Shown one piece after another: positions 63,511-64,000 of a DNA stretch of 64,000 nucleotides; positions within the stretch are counted from its first letter, which is position 1, and each line of letters begins with the position of its first letter. The notes beneath the pieces were generated by a model. The model worked only from the letters and a program-made list of their open reading frames with translations, did no database searches and was not told the origin of the DNA. The position numbers were made by a program, and so were the translations under genes. Source of the stretch: Pseudomonas chlororaphis (GTDB lineage: Bacteria > Pseudomonadota > Gammaproteobacteria > Pseudomonadales > Pseudomonadaceae). The stretch is taken from the NCBI GenBank assembly GCA_001023535.1, contig CP011020.1:3051734-3115733 (forward strand). Direction: 5' to 3'.

Positions 63511-64000
63511 TTACGAAACGGCATCCATCGAACCCCGGGCTTGCCCGGTCGGCTGCAACTTGAAGGTATAGAACAACACCGTCAGCAACACCAGAAACGC
63601 CGGCCCCACGTACAACGCCACTCGCGTATCCGGGAAGTAGGCCATCAGCCCCACCACCAGCACCAGGAATGCCAGCGCCAGGTACGAGCTGACCGGGTAC
63701 AGCCACATGCGGTACTTCAGGGCCGCACGCTCCGAAGCACTCAAGCTTTTGCGGAATTTGAGCTGGGCCAGCAGGATCATCACCCAGGTCCAGATCGCGC
63801 CGAAGGTGGCGATGGAGGTCACCCAGACGAAGACTTTTTCCGGCACCAGGTAATTGAGCAGCACACCCAGCAGCAATGCGGCGATGGACAGCAGCAATGC
63901 ACGGCGCGGCACGCCGTTGGTGGACGTCTTGGCGAAGCCAGCCGGGGCCTGGCCATTCTGCGCCAGGCTGTAGAGCATCCGCCCGGTGCTGAAGATGCCG
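63511..64000 (-). CDS. APC family amino-acid permease, C-terminal part (partial)
   Basis: 163 codons visible, running off the right edge of the window. Five or so transmembrane segments and motifs SLAQNGQAPAGFAKTSTNGVPRRALLLSI of the AroP/GabP/ProY group of APC transporters. Substrate cannot be told from this part. Ends in a polar tail (QPTGQARGSMDAVS) and is followed by a terminator. Confidence 0.85.
   Translation of the reverse strand, partial: GIFSTGRMLYSLAQNGQAPAGFAKTSTNGVPRRALLLSIAALLLGVLLNYLVPEKVFVWVTSIATFGAIWTWVMILLAQLKFRKSLSASERAALKYRMWLYPVSSYLALAFLVLVVGLMAYFPDTRVALYVGPAFLVLLTVLFYTFKLQPTGQARGSMDAVS

Overview
The window is a high-GC chromosomal segment of a fluorescent pseudomonad, most likely the Pseudomonas fluorescens group. 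This rests on gene order (recX-recA-cinA / prophage tail cluster / mutS-fdxA-rsmZ-rpoS-nlpD-pcm-surE-truD-ispF), on many P. fluorescens-type REP palindromes (GCGGGCTTGC and GAGGGAGCTTGCTCCC types), and on a recognisable RsmZ gene. No rRNA, tRNA, CRISPR array, integrase, transposase or capsid gene was seen.

Left part (1-4.3 kb): a secreted PA3611-like protein, a small ribbon-helix-helix protein, a LOG-family protein, recX, recA (with a LexA box) and a CinA-type nicotinamide-nucleotide amidohydrolase.

4.3-20.6 kb: a complete R-type tailocin (contractile, Mu/SfV-like tail without a head) in the classic cinA-mutS locus, transcribed right to left. It comprises a LexA-like repressor with TGCA-type candidate operators, a Com-like zinc finger, a secreted DUF642 protein, a holin, gp37, gp38, sheath, tube, tail assembly chaperone with a T TTT TTC slippery site, tape measure, gp43-gp48 baseplate genes, two fibre genes with their chaperones, a GH19 endolysin and an Rz/Rz1 spanin pair with Rz1 embedded in Rz. 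The second fibre gene has an in-frame stop. In the Com/DUF642 pair, DUF642 occupies the place where Mu has mom.

20.6-22.5 kb: accessory DNA holding a duplicated structured leader before a DUF6124 gene, and a more AT-rich zeta-toxin-like kinase coupled to a 55-residue ORF.

22.7-33.6 kb: conserved core genes mutS, fdxA, rsmZ, rpoS, nlpD, pcm, surE, truD and ispF, then formaldehyde detoxification (fghA, adhC) with a divergent LysR regulator.

34.8-50 kb: mixed metabolic and regulatory genes. These are an MHS-family carboxylate transporter behind twin palindromes, a COG4705 membrane protein, a secreted protein made of six 14-residue repeats, a flavin reductase, an AraC regulator, an AruI-like ThDP decarboxylase with a divergent LysR gene, an alpha/beta hydrolase, metE/metR, a GNAT enzyme, a LysE exporter and a Nudix hydrolase.

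50-60 kb: an unusual signalling locus. A divergent REC/HD-GYP protein with lost metal ligands faces a five-gene tightly coupled operon: REC-PAS-GGDEF-(degenerate EAL), REC-(degenerate GGDEF)-EAL, a di-haem cytochrome c peroxidase, a membrane histidine kinase and a REC-histidine kinase. The three REC domains are close paralogues of one long variant. This is the best candidate in the window for an undescribed system, perhaps linking peroxide or redox state to c-di-GMP.

60-64 kb: an FMN-dependent glutamate-synthase-like protein, a GtrII-like membrane glycosyltransferase, and the C-terminal part of an APC amino-acid permease that runs off the window.
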